The notes below the pieces were generated by a model, which had not been told where the DNA came from, searched no databases, and was given only the letters and a program-made list of their open reading frames with translations. DNA of 11,301 nucleotides from Bacillota bacterium (GTDB taxonomy: Bacteria > Bacillota_I > Bacilli_A > Acholeplasmatales > Acholeplasmataceae). Shown one piece after another: positions 1 through 8,999 of the stretch. A program made the translations under genes and the position numbers. Numbering within the stretch: the first letter of the stretch is position 1; every line of letters starts with the position of its first letter. The stretch is from assembly GCA_006226985.1 (NCBI GenBank), contig SBGC01000024.1:1-11301 (forward strand), read 5' to 3'.

Positions 1-1
1 G

Positions 2-790
2 CTTGCACTGAATGGCATTGTTGCTCTTGAGTTAGCACAAGCTACAGGTGTTGGTGATTTAGGCTTTCACATTTATTTTAATAATATTTTAGCAATGACA
101 CTCTTTTCAGGATTAGTCTTTATCTTCCTAGGTGGATTGAAACTAAGAGGTGATCGTGTTGAAATATCAAAAGCTGGAAAAATAAACCGCATTCAATTAA
201 TAACCATTATCAGTATCATTATCTTAGTTCTTTGGGTAATGATAGGCGGTGTTAATGTCGGATTTGCAGCTTTCTCATTATCAGCTATTTTATTGTTGCT
301 CAATGCAGCAGATCAAAACAAAGCCATATCAGGTGTACCTTGGTCAACAATTCTTTTAGTTTGTGGGACAGCAGTTTTAATATCTGTTATTGATGAACTA
401 GGTGGGGTTGATTTACTAACATCATTTTTAGCGAAACTGATGAATAAGCATACAGCAGTGCCCATTATGGCTATATTATCAGGTGTTATGTCGATGTTTA
501 GTTCTGCAGTAGGTGTCGTTATGCCCACACTAATTCCAACAACAGTGAGTTTATCCCAAGAACTTGGAAATGTCGTCACACCATCTGTTTTAACGATTAC
601 AATTGCAGTAGCATCACATATCGTTACAGTAAGTCCACTATCAACGATGGGAGCTCTTGCATTAGCGAGCTCACCAGAACATGTGGATCGCAAAAAATTA
701 TTTAAAGATTTAATACTTTCAGCATTTGTGAGTGTCATCTTCATCGCTATCTTGTTATGGATCATGAATGCATTAAATTTATTCTTATAA
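2..790 (+). CDS. SLC13/MatC-like anion permease, C-terminal part (5' end outside window)
   Basis: The reading frame is open from base 2, so this is the C-terminal part of a longer gene; the first internal Met is at 95. About 262 residues are visible. They are almost entirely hydrophobic, with roughly six or seven membrane segments separated by short loops, including a basic loop (KLRGDRVEISKAGKINR). The segment WSTILLVCGTAVLISVIDEL, followed by a Ser-rich VMSMFSSAVGVVMPTLIPT stretch, resembles the MatC/SLC13 (DASS/ArsB-NhaD superfamily) carriers for small carboxylates. It should be an inner-membrane carrier coupled to Na+ or H+. Only 16 bases separate it from the acylating aldehyde dehydrogenase, so the two probably share an operon. 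From that context I infer that it imports or exports the module's anionic product or substrate, with sulfoacetate a candidate. The family placement is fairly safe; substrate and direction are not shown by the sequence. Confidence 0.8.
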   Translation, partial: LALNGIVALELAQATGVGDLGFHIYFNNILAMTLFSGLVFIFLGGLKLRGDRVEISKAGKINRIQLITIISIIILVLWVMIGGVNVGFAAFSLSAILLLLNAADQNKAISGVPWSTILLVCGTAVLISVIDELGGVDLLTSFLAKLMNKHTAVPIMAILSGVMSMFSSAVGVVMPTLIPTTVSLSQELGNVVTPSVLTITIAVASHIVTVSPLSTMGALALASSPEHVDRKKLFKDLILSAFVSVIFIAILLWIMNALNLFL

Positions 791-806
791 AGGAGGACAT
801 ATATCG

Positions 807-2210
807 ATGGAAGATCATGTACAAATTATTAAACAGTATGTTGATAGAGCTCGTGCAGCACAAAAATTAATTAATGACTATACCCAAGAACAAATTGATC
901 GTGTTTGTGTAGCTATTGGTTGGGAAGTTTATAACGATGATAACATCAAACGTTTAGCTGAAAAAGCAGTAGAAGATACAGGCATGGGAAATGTTGCTGA
1001 CAAAATCATTAAGCATAAAAATAAAGTCTTAGGTGTTTTAAAAGATCTTAAAGGTGCGAAATCTGTAGGTCTTATTGAAGTTGATGAAAAAAAGAAAATT
1101 AAAAAATACGCAAAACCAGTCGGTGTTGTAGGTGCATTAACACCTGTAACCAATCCAACTGCAACACCTGCATCGAATGCGCCAACGATTTTGAAAGGTC
1201 GTAATGCAGTCATTTTTGCACCACATCCAAAAGCTAAGATTTCATCTAAAATGGCTGTTGATTTTATGCGAGAAGGCTTAAGAAAAGTAGGTGCCCCACT
1301 CGACCTTATTCAAATCATTGAAGAGCCCTCAATTGATCTCACAAATGAACTTATGAAGCAAGTAGATGTTGTGCTTGCAACCGGTGGAGGAGCGATGGTT
1401 AAAGCAGCATATTCATCTGGTCGTCCAGCTTATGGTGTTGGTCCTGGAAATTCAGTTCAAATGGTTGCTGAAGATGCAGATGTAAAAGATGCTGCAGCTA
1501 AGATTATCATGAGTAAAGCTTTTGACTATGCAACATCATGCTCTAGTGAAAATTCGGTCATCATTCATGAGTCGATTTACGATGAAATGATCAGTGAATT
1601 TGAAAAATTAGGAAGCTATTTTGTCAAAGGTGATGATCGTCATAAACTTGAAAATTACATGTGGCCAGTAAACGCTAAAGGATATCGTTCAATCAATGGA
1701 AAAATTGTTGCTCAATCAGCTGTAAAAATTGCTACTGAAGCACAAATTATCGTTCCTTCTACAACGAAAGTCATTCTTGTAGAAGGGGCAAAAGATATTG
1801 AAAAAGATTTTTTCTCACAAGAAAAATTATCGCCTGTTTTAACGGTTTTTAAGTATAAAACATTTGAAGAAGGCTATCATATACTTGTTCGCTTAACTGA
1901 TAATTATGGAACAGGTCATTCTTGTGGTATTCATACAAAAAATGAAAGCTATATTCATCACTTAGGTGCACACATGAAATCAAGTCGCATCATGGTTAAT
2001 CAAGCTCAAGCTCCTGCAAATGGTGGTGCATTCTTTAACGGTATGCCATCGACAGTTTCCCTTGGATGTGGTACATGGGGTGGTAATATTACAACTGAAA
2101 ATATAAATTACAAGCATTTTATAAACGTTACATGGGTTTCTGAGTATTTCACACCAGAACGTCCAACAGACGATGATATTTTTGGTGAATATTTTAAATC
2201 TTTAAAGTAG
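807..2210 (+). CDS. CoA-acylating aldehyde dehydrogenase, SauS/SqwD-type (probable sulfoacetaldehyde dehydrogenase)
   Basis: The 467-residue protein has the length and layout of cytosolic CoA-acylating aldehyde dehydrogenases (EutE/PduP/AdhE-N relatives). The N-terminal part contains YAKPVGVVGALTPVTNPTAT (about 101-120), the nucleotide-binding segment. ATGGGAMVKAA (191-201) leads into YGVGPGNS (209-216). The catalytic Cys is most likely Cys245 in ATSCSSENS. That active-site string is unlike the CIAEK of EutE/PduP or the ICASEQ of AdhE, and I associate it with acylating sulfoacetaldehyde dehydrogenases (SauS, SqwD). The reaction would be aldehyde + CoA + NAD(P)+ = acyl-CoA + NAD(P)H. Directly downstream are both subunits of an ADP-forming acyl-CoA ligase, so the pair could turn an aldehyde into an acid plus ATP. 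There are no pdu/eut microcompartment genes nearby. The start is supported by AGGAGG at 791-796. A succinate-semialdehyde or propionaldehyde dehydrogenase is the main alternative. The family is certain; the substrate is inferred. Confidence 0.85.
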   Translation: MEDHVQIIKQYVDRARAAQKLINDYTQEQIDRVCVAIGWEVYNDDNIKRLAEKAVEDTGMGNVADKIIKHKNKVLGVLKDLKGAKSVGLIEVDEKKKIKKYAKPVGVVGALTPVTNPTATPASNAPTILKGRNAVIFAPHPKAKISSKMAVDFMREGLRKVGAPLDLIQIIEEPSIDLTNELMKQVDVVLATGGGAMVKAAYSSGRPAYGVGPGNSVQMVAEDADVKDAAAKIIMSKAFDYATSCSSENSVIIHESIYDEMISEFEKLGSYFVKGDDRHKLENYMWPVNAKGYRSINGKIVAQSAVKIATEAQIIVPSTTKVILVEGAKDIEKDFFSQEKLSPVLTVFKYKTFEEGYHILVRLTDNYGTGHSCGIHTKNESYIHHLGAHMKSSRIMVNQAQAPANGGAFFNGMPSTVSLGCGTWGGNITTENINYKHFINVTWVSEYFTPERPTDDDIFGEYFKSLK

Positions 2211-2219
2211 GAGAACTCC

Positions 2220-3338
2220 ATGAAATTATACGAATATCAAGCAAAAGAAGTATTTAAAGAAGCAGGCATTAACATTCCGAAGAGTGTATTAATTACGAAC
2301 GCTTCTGAATTAGATGATGCCATACATTTTGTTGGATTGCCACTTGTTGTTAAATCACAAGTCTTGAGTGGTGGTCGTGGTAAAGCAGGACTCATCTCAT
2401 TTGTCAAGACAGCAGAAGATGCTAAACATCATGTGAATCGACTATTTAATCATGAATTAAAGATTAAACATTTATTGATTGAAGAAGCTGTACAAATTGA
2501 TAAGGAAATTTATGTATCCATCACCGTTGATCCTTATCAAGCAAAAGGTTTATTGATAGCAAGTTCTGAAGGTGGAATTGATATTGAAGAACTTGCGGTT
2601 ACACAACCAGAAAAAATTATTAAAGAACCTATTGACCTTCGATATGGGTTAATGCCTTTTCAAGCCATACAAGTTTCATATGAACTAGGCTTAAATCCAC
2701 TACAAACGAAAGAAATGTCAAAGTTACTTCTAAAGCTCTATGATGTTTTTAAGACATATGATTGTGAACTCGTTGAAATCAATCCTTTGTTTTTGACTAA
2801 AGAAGGTTTGTTTGTTGCTGGAGATGGGAAATTAATGATTGATGATAACTCACTTTTTAGACAATCACGTTATGAAAAAACACTCGATGATTATAAAACG
2901 CAAGCCGAATACGATGCCATTCAAGAAGGTATTCCTTTTATTCAGTTTGATGGAGATATTGGTTTGATGTGTGCAGGTGCTGGGCTTACCACGACTGTTT
3001 ATGATTTAATCAACTATGAAGGTGGAAAAGTCGCCAATTATTTAGAATTTGGTGGTCCAAATTATAAAAAAGCAGTAAAAGCAATGGAAATTTGTTTAAA
3101 AGTCCCTTCAAAAGTTATCTTAATTGTGACCTTTGGAACGATTGCGCGAGCTGATGTTATGGCTGAAGGAATTGTTGAAGCAATTAATCGACTTAAGCCA
3201 GATCGTCCGATTGTTACGTGTATTCGGGGAACAAACGAAATTGAAGCCGTCCGTATTCTAAAGAATGCTGGCTTAGAGCCCATGTTTGACACAGAAGAGG
3301 CAGTCAGAAAAGCCGTTGCACTGTCGAAGGGGGTATAA
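2220..3338 (+). CDS. ADP-forming acyl-CoA ligase beta subunit, SucC paralogue (SqwK/SqwL-type, probable sulfoacetate-CoA ligase)
   Basis: This 372-residue protein is colinear with succinyl-CoA synthetase beta (E. coli SucC is 388). It opens with the family signature YEYQAKEVF. The ATP-grasp domain carries GGRGKAG (51-57) and the metal-binding pair ELVEINPL (183-190) and GDGK (201-204). The C-terminal CoA-ligase domain begins near FDGDIGLMCAGAGLTT (243-258). Two loops that contact substrate in ordinary SucC are altered: the glycine-rich stretch after the conserved GG is FGGPNYKKA instead of the usual GGGA, and the FGGIVRCD loop reads FGTIARAD (305-312). It would form a heteromer with the alpha subunit one base downstream and make ATP (or GTP) from an acyl-CoA. 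The altered loops and the position beside a SauS-like dehydrogenase argue for a non-succinate substrate, with sulfoacetate my best guess. The start follows a GGAG site at 2210-2213 that touches the previous stop codon. Confidence 0.85.
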   Translation: MKLYEYQAKEVFKEAGINIPKSVLITNASELDDAIHFVGLPLVVKSQVLSGGRGKAGLISFVKTAEDAKHHVNRLFNHELKIKHLLIEEAVQIDKEIYVSITVDPYQAKGLLIASSEGGIDIEELAVTQPEKIIKEPIDLRYGLMPFQAIQVSYELGLNPLQTKEMSKLLLKLYDVFKTYDCELVEINPLFLTKEGLFVAGDGKLMIDDNSLFRQSRYEKTLDDYKTQAEYDAIQEGIPFIQFDGDIGLMCAGAGLTTTVYDLINYEGGKVANYLEFGGPNYKKAVKAMEICLKVPSKVILIVTFGTIARADVMAEGIVEAINRLKPDRPIVTCIRGTNEIEAVRILKNAGLEPMFDTEEAVRKAVALSKGV

Positions 3339-3339
3339 T

Positions 3340-4230
3340 ATGAGTATATTTATTGATCAACATACAAAAGTACTCGTTCAAGGTATAACTGGATCTGAGG
3401 GAAGCTTTTGGACAAAACATATGATTGAACTCGGAACGAAAGTTGTTTGTGGTGTAACACCAGGTAAAGAAGGTCAAGAAGTTGAAGGTGTACCAGTGTA
3501 TCATACCGTTAAAAAAGCTGTTTCACTTCATGATGTGGATGCTTCTATGTTATTTGTACCTCCTAAACTAACAAAAGATGCCGTGATGGAAGCACTGCAA
3601 GCAGGGATTAAAAAAATAGTAACGATTGCTGATGGTATTCCATTACATGATATGGTTTTAATTCGTCAAGCAGCTAAAGAACATGGTGCGTTTGTTGTCG
3701 GAGGTAATACATCAGGTGTCATTTCACCTAAACTAGCTATGATGGGTTCATTTCCACATTGGATTGAGCGTGTTTATAAAAAAGGACATGTCGGTGTCAT
3801 GACACGTAGTGGATCGTTAACAAATGAAGTTACAGCGATGATTGTTGAAGCGGGTTATGGTGTTTCAACATTGATTGGTGTCGGTGGCGATCCTGTTCCA
3901 GGAACTAGATTTGCAGAAATGCTACCATTTTATGAAGCAGATCCAGAAACAAATGCTGTGGTTATTATTGGTGAACTTGGTGGTACAATGGAAGAAGAAG
4001 TTGCAGAAGCAATAAAACAAAAAACATTCACAAAACCACTTGTAGCATTCTTAGGCGGTAGGACAGCACCTAAAGGACAAAAAATGGGTCATGCTGGAGC
4101 GATTATCACAGGTGGTAAAGGTTCAGTTGAGGACAAGATTAAAGCACTCACTGAAGTTGGAGCACTTGTTGCAGAACGTCCTCGCATGGTTGGGAAGTTA
4201 CTGGAACAATTAAACGTAAAGAAAAGTTAA
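3340..4230 (+). CDS. ADP-forming acyl-CoA ligase alpha subunit, SucD paralogue (SqwK/SqwL-type, probable sulfoacetate-CoA ligase)
   Basis: I place the start at the ATG at 3340, one base after the beta-subunit stop and six bases after GAAGGGGG. An in-frame ATG at 3286 would add 18 residues overlapping the beta gene and lacks family similarity. The resulting 296 residues match SucD (289 in E. coli). CoA-binding Rossmann motifs ITGSEGSF (16-23) and GTKVVCGVTPGKEG (32-45) are intact, as are RSGSLTNE (156-163) and GVGGDPVPG (180-188). The phosphohistidine is His251 in KMGHAGAIITGGKG. The near-invariant GPNCPG of succinyl-CoA synthetases is GGNTSG here (121-126), so the active-site Cys and both prolines are gone. 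That keeps the phospho-His mechanism but implies a different acyl substrate. It acts in the cytosol with the beta subunit, interconverting acyl-CoA + ADP + Pi with free acid + ATP + CoA. The enzyme class is secure; sulfoacetate is inferred from context. Confidence 0.86.
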   Translation: MSIFIDQHTKVLVQGITGSEGSFWTKHMIELGTKVVCGVTPGKEGQEVEGVPVYHTVKKAVSLHDVDASMLFVPPKLTKDAVMEALQAGIKKIVTIADGIPLHDMVLIRQAAKEHGAFVVGGNTSGVISPKLAMMGSFPHWIERVYKKGHVGVMTRSGSLTNEVTAMIVEAGYGVSTLIGVGGDPVPGTRFAEMLPFYEADPETNAVVIIGELGGTMEEEVAEAIKQKTFTKPLVAFLGGRTAPKGQKMGHAGAIITGGKGSVEDKIKALTEVGALVAERPRMVGKLLEQLNVKKS

Positions 4231-4247
4231 GAACATCAAGGATGAGT

Positions 4248-4278
4248 AAAAAGTAGACTTGATGGAGTCTACTTTTTT
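4248..4278 (+). terminator. Rho-independent terminator after the acyl-CoA ligase genes
   Basis: A perfect 12-bp stem (AAAAAGTAGACT / AGTCTACTTTTT) with the 6-base loop TGATGG runs into a T tract that ends at 4278. It starts 18 bases after the alpha-subunit stop and 37 bases before the first GntR gene. It should end the permease-dehydrogenase-ligase transcript. I found no convincing promoter in the short gap before the regulators, so they may depend on partial read-through. Confidence 0.85.
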
Positions 4279-4314
4279 AAAAGAAACACATGTTTTAAAA
4301 AGAGGGGAGTCATT

Positions 4315-5058
4315 ATGGATTATATCTATGTTAATAAAATGTTGAAAATCCCAATTTATAAACAAATATCCAATGCTATTGCAAAAGCTATTGATGAAGG
4401 ATTATTAACGTATAATGACAGATTACCAACAGAAAAAGAGGTTTGTAGAACATTTTCAATTAGTCCAACTGTTGTGAAAATGGCTTATGAAGATCTCATC
4501 TCTGAAAATAGAATTAAACGTATCAAAGGTAAAGGAACATTCGTAACAAATCGTTTCGTTTTTCATACGCCTTTGCATGAGTTTTACCAAATTGACTCAC
4601 GTGTTTTAAGTCAAAACTTATCGTTTAAATACCAAGATATCATGTTTGATCAAATCGAAGATGACATTACAGCTTATCGTATGTTGAAATTAAACAAAGG
4701 TGAATTATGTTATGTGATATTACGCGTCATTAAAGCGAATCAAAACCCTGTGATTTTGCAAAAGATATATTTACCAGAAAAATACTATCCAAAACTTCAT
4801 CAAAATCACGAGGAATCAGATCGTTTATTTGATATCGTTGAAAAAAAATACAATCACAAAGTTAAGCATATGCATAATACATTTAGCCCAATGAATGCAT
4901 CATCTGATGAAGCATTACTCTTAAAAATAAATACAGACGATGCTATCTATTATGTTCGTTCGAAAATGGTCGATGAAAAAGATCACATATTAGGTTATAT
5001 TGCTAACTATTTTCCTGGAGAGTTTACAGAATTCGAGGTGATGGTACATGCGCTCTGA
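4315..5058 (+). CDS. GntR-family transcriptional regulator, HutC/UTRA type
   Basis: The 247-residue protein has the two-part layout of the HutC subfamily. A winged helix-turn-helix occupies about 10-80: IPIYKQISNAI, then RLPTEKEVCRTFSISPTVV, then a canonical wing IKGKGTFVTNR. A UTRA ligand-binding domain fills about 95-245, with the usual LKLNKGELCYVILRVIKAN followed by PVILQKIYLPEKYYP. Such proteins usually repress a neighbouring operon and let go when a small metabolite, often a sugar phosphate or acid, binds the UTRA domain. The obvious target is the permease/dehydrogenase/ligase operon on the same strand. A strong GAGGGGAG site precedes the ATG. The short AT-rich repeat AAACA-CA-TGTTT (4285-4296) in front of it could be an autoregulatory operator, but it is too weak to call. 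The gene overlaps the next regulator by 11 bases. Confidence 0.9.
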   Translation: MDYIYVNKMLKIPIYKQISNAIAKAIDEGLLTYNDRLPTEKEVCRTFSISPTVVKMAYEDLISENRIKRIKGKGTFVTNRFVFHTPLHEFYQIDSRVLSQNLSFKYQDIMFDQIEDDITAYRMLKLNKGELCYVILRVIKANQNPVILQKIYLPEKYYPKLHQNHEESDRLFDIVEKKYNHKVKHMHNTFSPMNASSDEALLLKINTDDAIYYVRSKMVDEKDHILGYIANYFPGEFTEFEVMVHAL

Positions 5059-5848
5059 AAGTGTAGAATTCATTTCCATAGATCGTCGATCATCTGTAAC
5101 GTTTGATGAGCAAATCAAAGAAAGTATTAAGGCACTTATCTTAGATCAAACATTTTACTATCAAGCAGCTTTACCAACTCCACAAACATTAGCAAAACAT
5201 TTAAATGTTCAACTTGATCTTGTTAAAAAAGCATATCAAGACTTAGTAGAAGAACGTTATATTAAAATACATGATGATTCATCATATAGTGTTGCGTATT
5301 TTGAGTTAACAAATTACTTTTTCTACCGAAATGTTGCTATTTATGATGCGATTATTGCTTTAGGTCTTAAACCCTCTATTCAATGTCTTGAAAAAAAGGT
5401 TGTCACCTTAAGTGACGAAAAATTAAAAGCCATGGGATTTTCTTCAGGTGAAAAGCTGTTTTACATAAATCGTATCTACAAAGGTGATGATAAACCGATT
5501 ATCATGCTAGAGAATTATCTTCCATTAAGTGTTTTTCAAAACATGCATCTTAAATTTGTAGGTAATGAACCACTTAATGCTTATATGGAAAAAGAGTATA
5601 ATATTCGGGCTAAGCTTTCTAATCGTGTAACAAAAGCAGTTAATTTATCGGCGAAACTAGCAAAAGCTTTAGGTGAGAGAAAACATGCAGCAAGCATTCA
5701 GTCCACTAACCGTGTCTATGATCTAAACGATCGCTTAATCGATTATGGACAAAGCCATACGACATCGAGTTATTATTTTCAAGCACTGGTTACAAGAGAT
5801 GAAATGCTCAGTTATTATCACCCAGATGAAAATCATTTAATAACATAA
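5048..5848 (+). CDS. Divergent GntR/UTRA regulator, tandem partner of the preceding one
   Basis: The 266-residue product starts inside the last codons of the preceding regulator. GAGGTG at 5035-5040 supports the ATG at 5048, and the overlap suggests translational coupling. The N-terminus keeps the GntR pattern VTFDEQIKESIKALI followed by LPTPQTLAKHLNVQLDLVKKAYQDL, with the recognition helix at about 50-65. The wing that normally reads GKGTFV is replaced by IKIHDDSSYSVAYFEL, so DNA contact through the wing is probably weakened or different. The C-terminal half is a recognisable UTRA domain (MGFSSGEKLFYINRIYKG, then PIIMLENYLPLSVF). Two overlapping UTRA regulators could act as a heterodimer, could sense two ligands, or could divide targets between the sulfonate-like and glycerol operons. 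None of these is shown by the sequence. The gene ends against the bidirectional terminator shared with glpK. Confidence 0.85.
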   Translation: MRSESVEFISIDRRSSVTFDEQIKESIKALILDQTFYYQAALPTPQTLAKHLNVQLDLVKKAYQDLVEERYIKIHDDSSYSVAYFELTNYFFYRNVAIYDAIIALGLKPSIQCLEKKVVTLSDEKLKAMGFSSGEKLFYINRIYKGDDKPIIMLENYLPLSVFQNMHLKFVGNEPLNAYMEKEYNIRAKLSNRVTKAVNLSAKLAKALGERKHAASIQSTNRVYDLNDRLIDYGQSHTTSSYYFQALVTRDEMLSYYHPDENHLIT

Positions 5849-5871
5849 AAAAATGCACATTTTGTGCATTT

Positions 5872-5873
<2 letters not shown>
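5849..5873. terminator. Bidirectional terminator between convergent operons
   Basis: An 11-bp stem (AAAAATGCACA / TGTGCATTTTT) closes on a TTT loop. The A- and T-rich flanks give a U tract in both directions. It begins at the stop codon of the second GntR gene on one side and covers the first bases of the glpK stop codon (TTA at 5872-5874 on the + strand) on the other. It separates the two convergent gene groups with no spare intergenic sequence. Confidence 0.88.
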
Positions 5874-7398
<1,525 letters not shown>

Positions 7399-7743
7399 TT
7401 AGTACACAATATCTTTCGTTGCAATAATATCAACATCTGTTTCAAGGATATGAGAAATAACAATATCTCCAATATGGATATCTTTTGTAATCATGACGTC
7501 ATTTAATTGATCTAAAGCCTCAAATACAAGTGCTTTTGATATCGGCTTATCGGTTTTAACACTTAATCTTGGAAACATGGGGTGATTTGTTCTTACTGTT
7601 GAAGTGACCATGCGTTTAGGGTTTGTAAGTTCAGCTTTAGCATAGGCTAAACCTCTTGGACAACGATTTCCAGTGACATGATCTTCATCTTCAGCCATTA
7701 AGTGGCAGCCCACCGGACAAACGATACATGTTAATTCTTTCAT
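7399..7743 (-). CDS. DUF1667 four-cysteine protein of the glycerol-3-phosphate dehydrogenase module
   Basis: The 114-residue protein has Cys6, Cys9 and Cys13 (TCIVCPVGCHL) and Cys28 (GNRCPRGLAYA), which is the pattern of DUF1667. The C-x2-C-x3-C...C spacing suggests an iron-sulfur cluster or zinc; I cannot tell which. The rest is a small alpha/beta domain without membrane segments. The start codon overlaps the stop of the oxidoreductase gene as ATGA, so translation is probably coupled. The stop lies 3 bases before the first possible Met of glpK, or 12 bases before the chosen glpK start. In anaerobic Firmicutes DUF1667 genes commonly sit beside glpA-like and FAD oxidoreductase genes. By analogy with GlpABC it may be the electron-transfer subunit of the complex, a role I infer from context rather than from any known activity. 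Confidence 0.88.
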   Translation of the reverse strand: MKELTCIVCPVGCHLMAEDEDHVTGNRCPRGLAYAKAELTNPKRMVTSTVRTNHPMFPRLSVKTDKPISKALVFEALDQLNDVMITKDIHIGDIVISHILETDVDIIATKDIVY

Positions 7744-8999
7744 GCTTCAGTTACCTCCAATTGTAATGTTATTGGATGATTATTTAATAAATCGCTAGGA
7801 TTTAGTGTAATCTTTTCCATTTCTGCTGGTGCCAAATATTTAGCTTTTTTCTCCTTGATGACTACACCATCTTGTATGATTTTAAACGTGCCTTGTGCTA
7901 CTTTTTTAGTGATTCTAAAAGATAAATCAATAGGATTATTTAGTTTGTTGTAGTCAAGACGTTGAGGAACAACATAACGAATTAAATCACCACAAATAAT
8001 TTCTTTTTCTTGTCTTTCATGACGCTGTCTGTTTTGTACATATGATTTAGCAAATTGACCAGCTTTTTCACTTTCTTTAGAAACCCAGTCAACTAAGTCG
8101 TGTACATGAAGGGCGTTTCCACATACGAATAATCCATCAATATTTGTTTCATAATGTTGATTGACAAGTGCACTCTTTGTAATGGGACTCATCTCTATGT
8201 TAAGTTTATCAAAAAGTACAACATCAGGCACAAGACCAACAGATAATAAAAGCGTATCGACGTTAAAGACTTTTTCGGTTCCTGGGATGGGTTGAAAATT
8301 CTGATCAACTTCTGAGATGGTAATTTGTTCTAATCGAGATTTACCCACAATATTTGTGACTGTATGGGATAAATATAATGGAATATTAAAATCATCTAAG
8401 CATTGAACGATATTTCGTGTTAAGCCATTAGAGTGAGGCATGATTTCTGCAACTCCTAAAACATTTGCTCCTTCTAGGGTCATACGACGAGCCATGATCA
8501 GACCAATATCACCACTACCTAATATAAAGATGTTTTTCCCAACTAAGTATCCTTCTATGTTTAGATAACGCTGAGCACTACCTGCTGGCATAATGCCTGC
8601 AGGACGGTCACCAGGAAGTTTAATTTGCCCACGTGTTCGCTCATAACATCCAGTGCTTAAGATAACTGATGTTGATTCGATTTCATATAGACCATCTTTT
8701 TCACTTGATACTTTAATCAAAAAATGATCTTTCTTTTCAATATCAATAACTGTTGTATCAAGTAAAAAGTCAATATTTTTTTCTAAAAAAAGCTTTGTAA
8801 ATCGTGCTGCGTACTCAGGTCCTGTAAGTTCCTCTTTAAATACATGCAAACCAAAACCATTATGGATGCATTGATTAAGGATTCCACCAAGAGTTTTCTC
8901 TCTTTCGATAATAAGAATGTTTAATCCTTCATGATAAGCATTGATTGCTGCTGCAAGTCCTGCTGCACCGCCACCAACAACTGCGATATCGACTTTCAT
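7740..8999 (-). CDS. FAD/NAD(P)-dependent oxidoreductase, partner of GlpA
   Basis: The 419-residue flavoprotein has a two-dinucleotide-binding (Pyr_redox_2) fold. GGGAAG (9-14) is the FAD Rossmann motif. STGCYERTRGQIKLPGDRPA (115-134) is a stretch I associate with glpA-linked reductases in clostridia. GSGDIG (161-166) starts the NAD(P) domain. DGLFVCGNALHVHDLVDW (288-305) is the second FAD motif. There is no redox-active CxxC disulfide, so it is not a thioredoxin reductase; electrons must leave through another centre. A C-terminal extension of about 90 residues follows the fold. The gene overlaps both neighbours by ATGA, which suggests equimolar production with GlpA and the DUF1667 protein. 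I infer that it carries electrons between the GlpA [2Fe-2S] centre and NAD(P)(H) or a quinone-like acceptor, analogous to GlpB. The actual acceptor is unknown. Confidence 0.88.
   Translation of the reverse strand: MKVDIAVVGGGAAGLAAAINAYHEGLNILIIEREKTLGGILNQCIHNGFGLHVFKEELTGPEYAARFTKLFLEKNIDFLLDTTVIDIEKKDHFLIKVSSEKDGLYEIESTSVILSTGCYERTRGQIKLPGDRPAGIMPAGSAQRYLNIEGYLVGKNIFILGSGDIGLIMARRMTLEGANVLGVAEIMPHSNGLTRNIVQCLDDFNIPLYLSHTVTNIVGKSRLEQITISEVDQNFQPIPGTEKVFNVDTLLLSVGLVPDVVLFDKLNIEMSPITKSALVNQHYETNIDGLFVCGNALHVHDLVDWVSKESEKAGQFAKSYVQNRQRHERQEKEIICGDLIRYVVPQRLDYNKLNNPIDLSFRITKKVAQGTFKIIQDGVVIKEKKAKYLAPAEMEKITLNPSDLLNNHPITLQLEVTEA

Noticed and set aside
313..765. Long minus-strand open frame inside the permease gene
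   Set aside because: It is the antisense shadow of a clearly coding membrane protein, with no ribosome site and no recognisable domain. The same applies to the minus-strand frames at 929-1213, 3062-3292 and 3304-3504, and to 9037-9252 and 6541-6738.
807..2210. EutE/PduP enzyme of a bacterial microcompartment
   Set aside because: There is no N-terminal encapsulation extension, no shell-protein genes in the window, and the active-site string TSCSSENS is unlike EutE/PduP.
3286..3339. Upstream ATG for the alpha subunit, adding 18 residues
   Set aside because: It lies inside the beta gene with no fitting ribosome site, and the added residues match nothing in SucD. The ATG at 3340 has GAAGGGGG six bases away.
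2220..4230. TCA-cycle succinyl-CoA synthetase (sucCD)
   Set aside because: The family is right, but the acyl-pocket motifs are changed in both subunits (GGNTSG, FGTIARAD), there are no other TCA genes, and the genes sit behind an acylating aldehyde dehydrogenase. I kept the family call and dropped the standard role.
4281..4300. GntR operator AAACA-CA-TGTTT before the first regulator
   Set aside because: The arms are only five bases in AT-rich sequence, and no second copy was noticed near the other operon, so it stays a remark in the gene entry.
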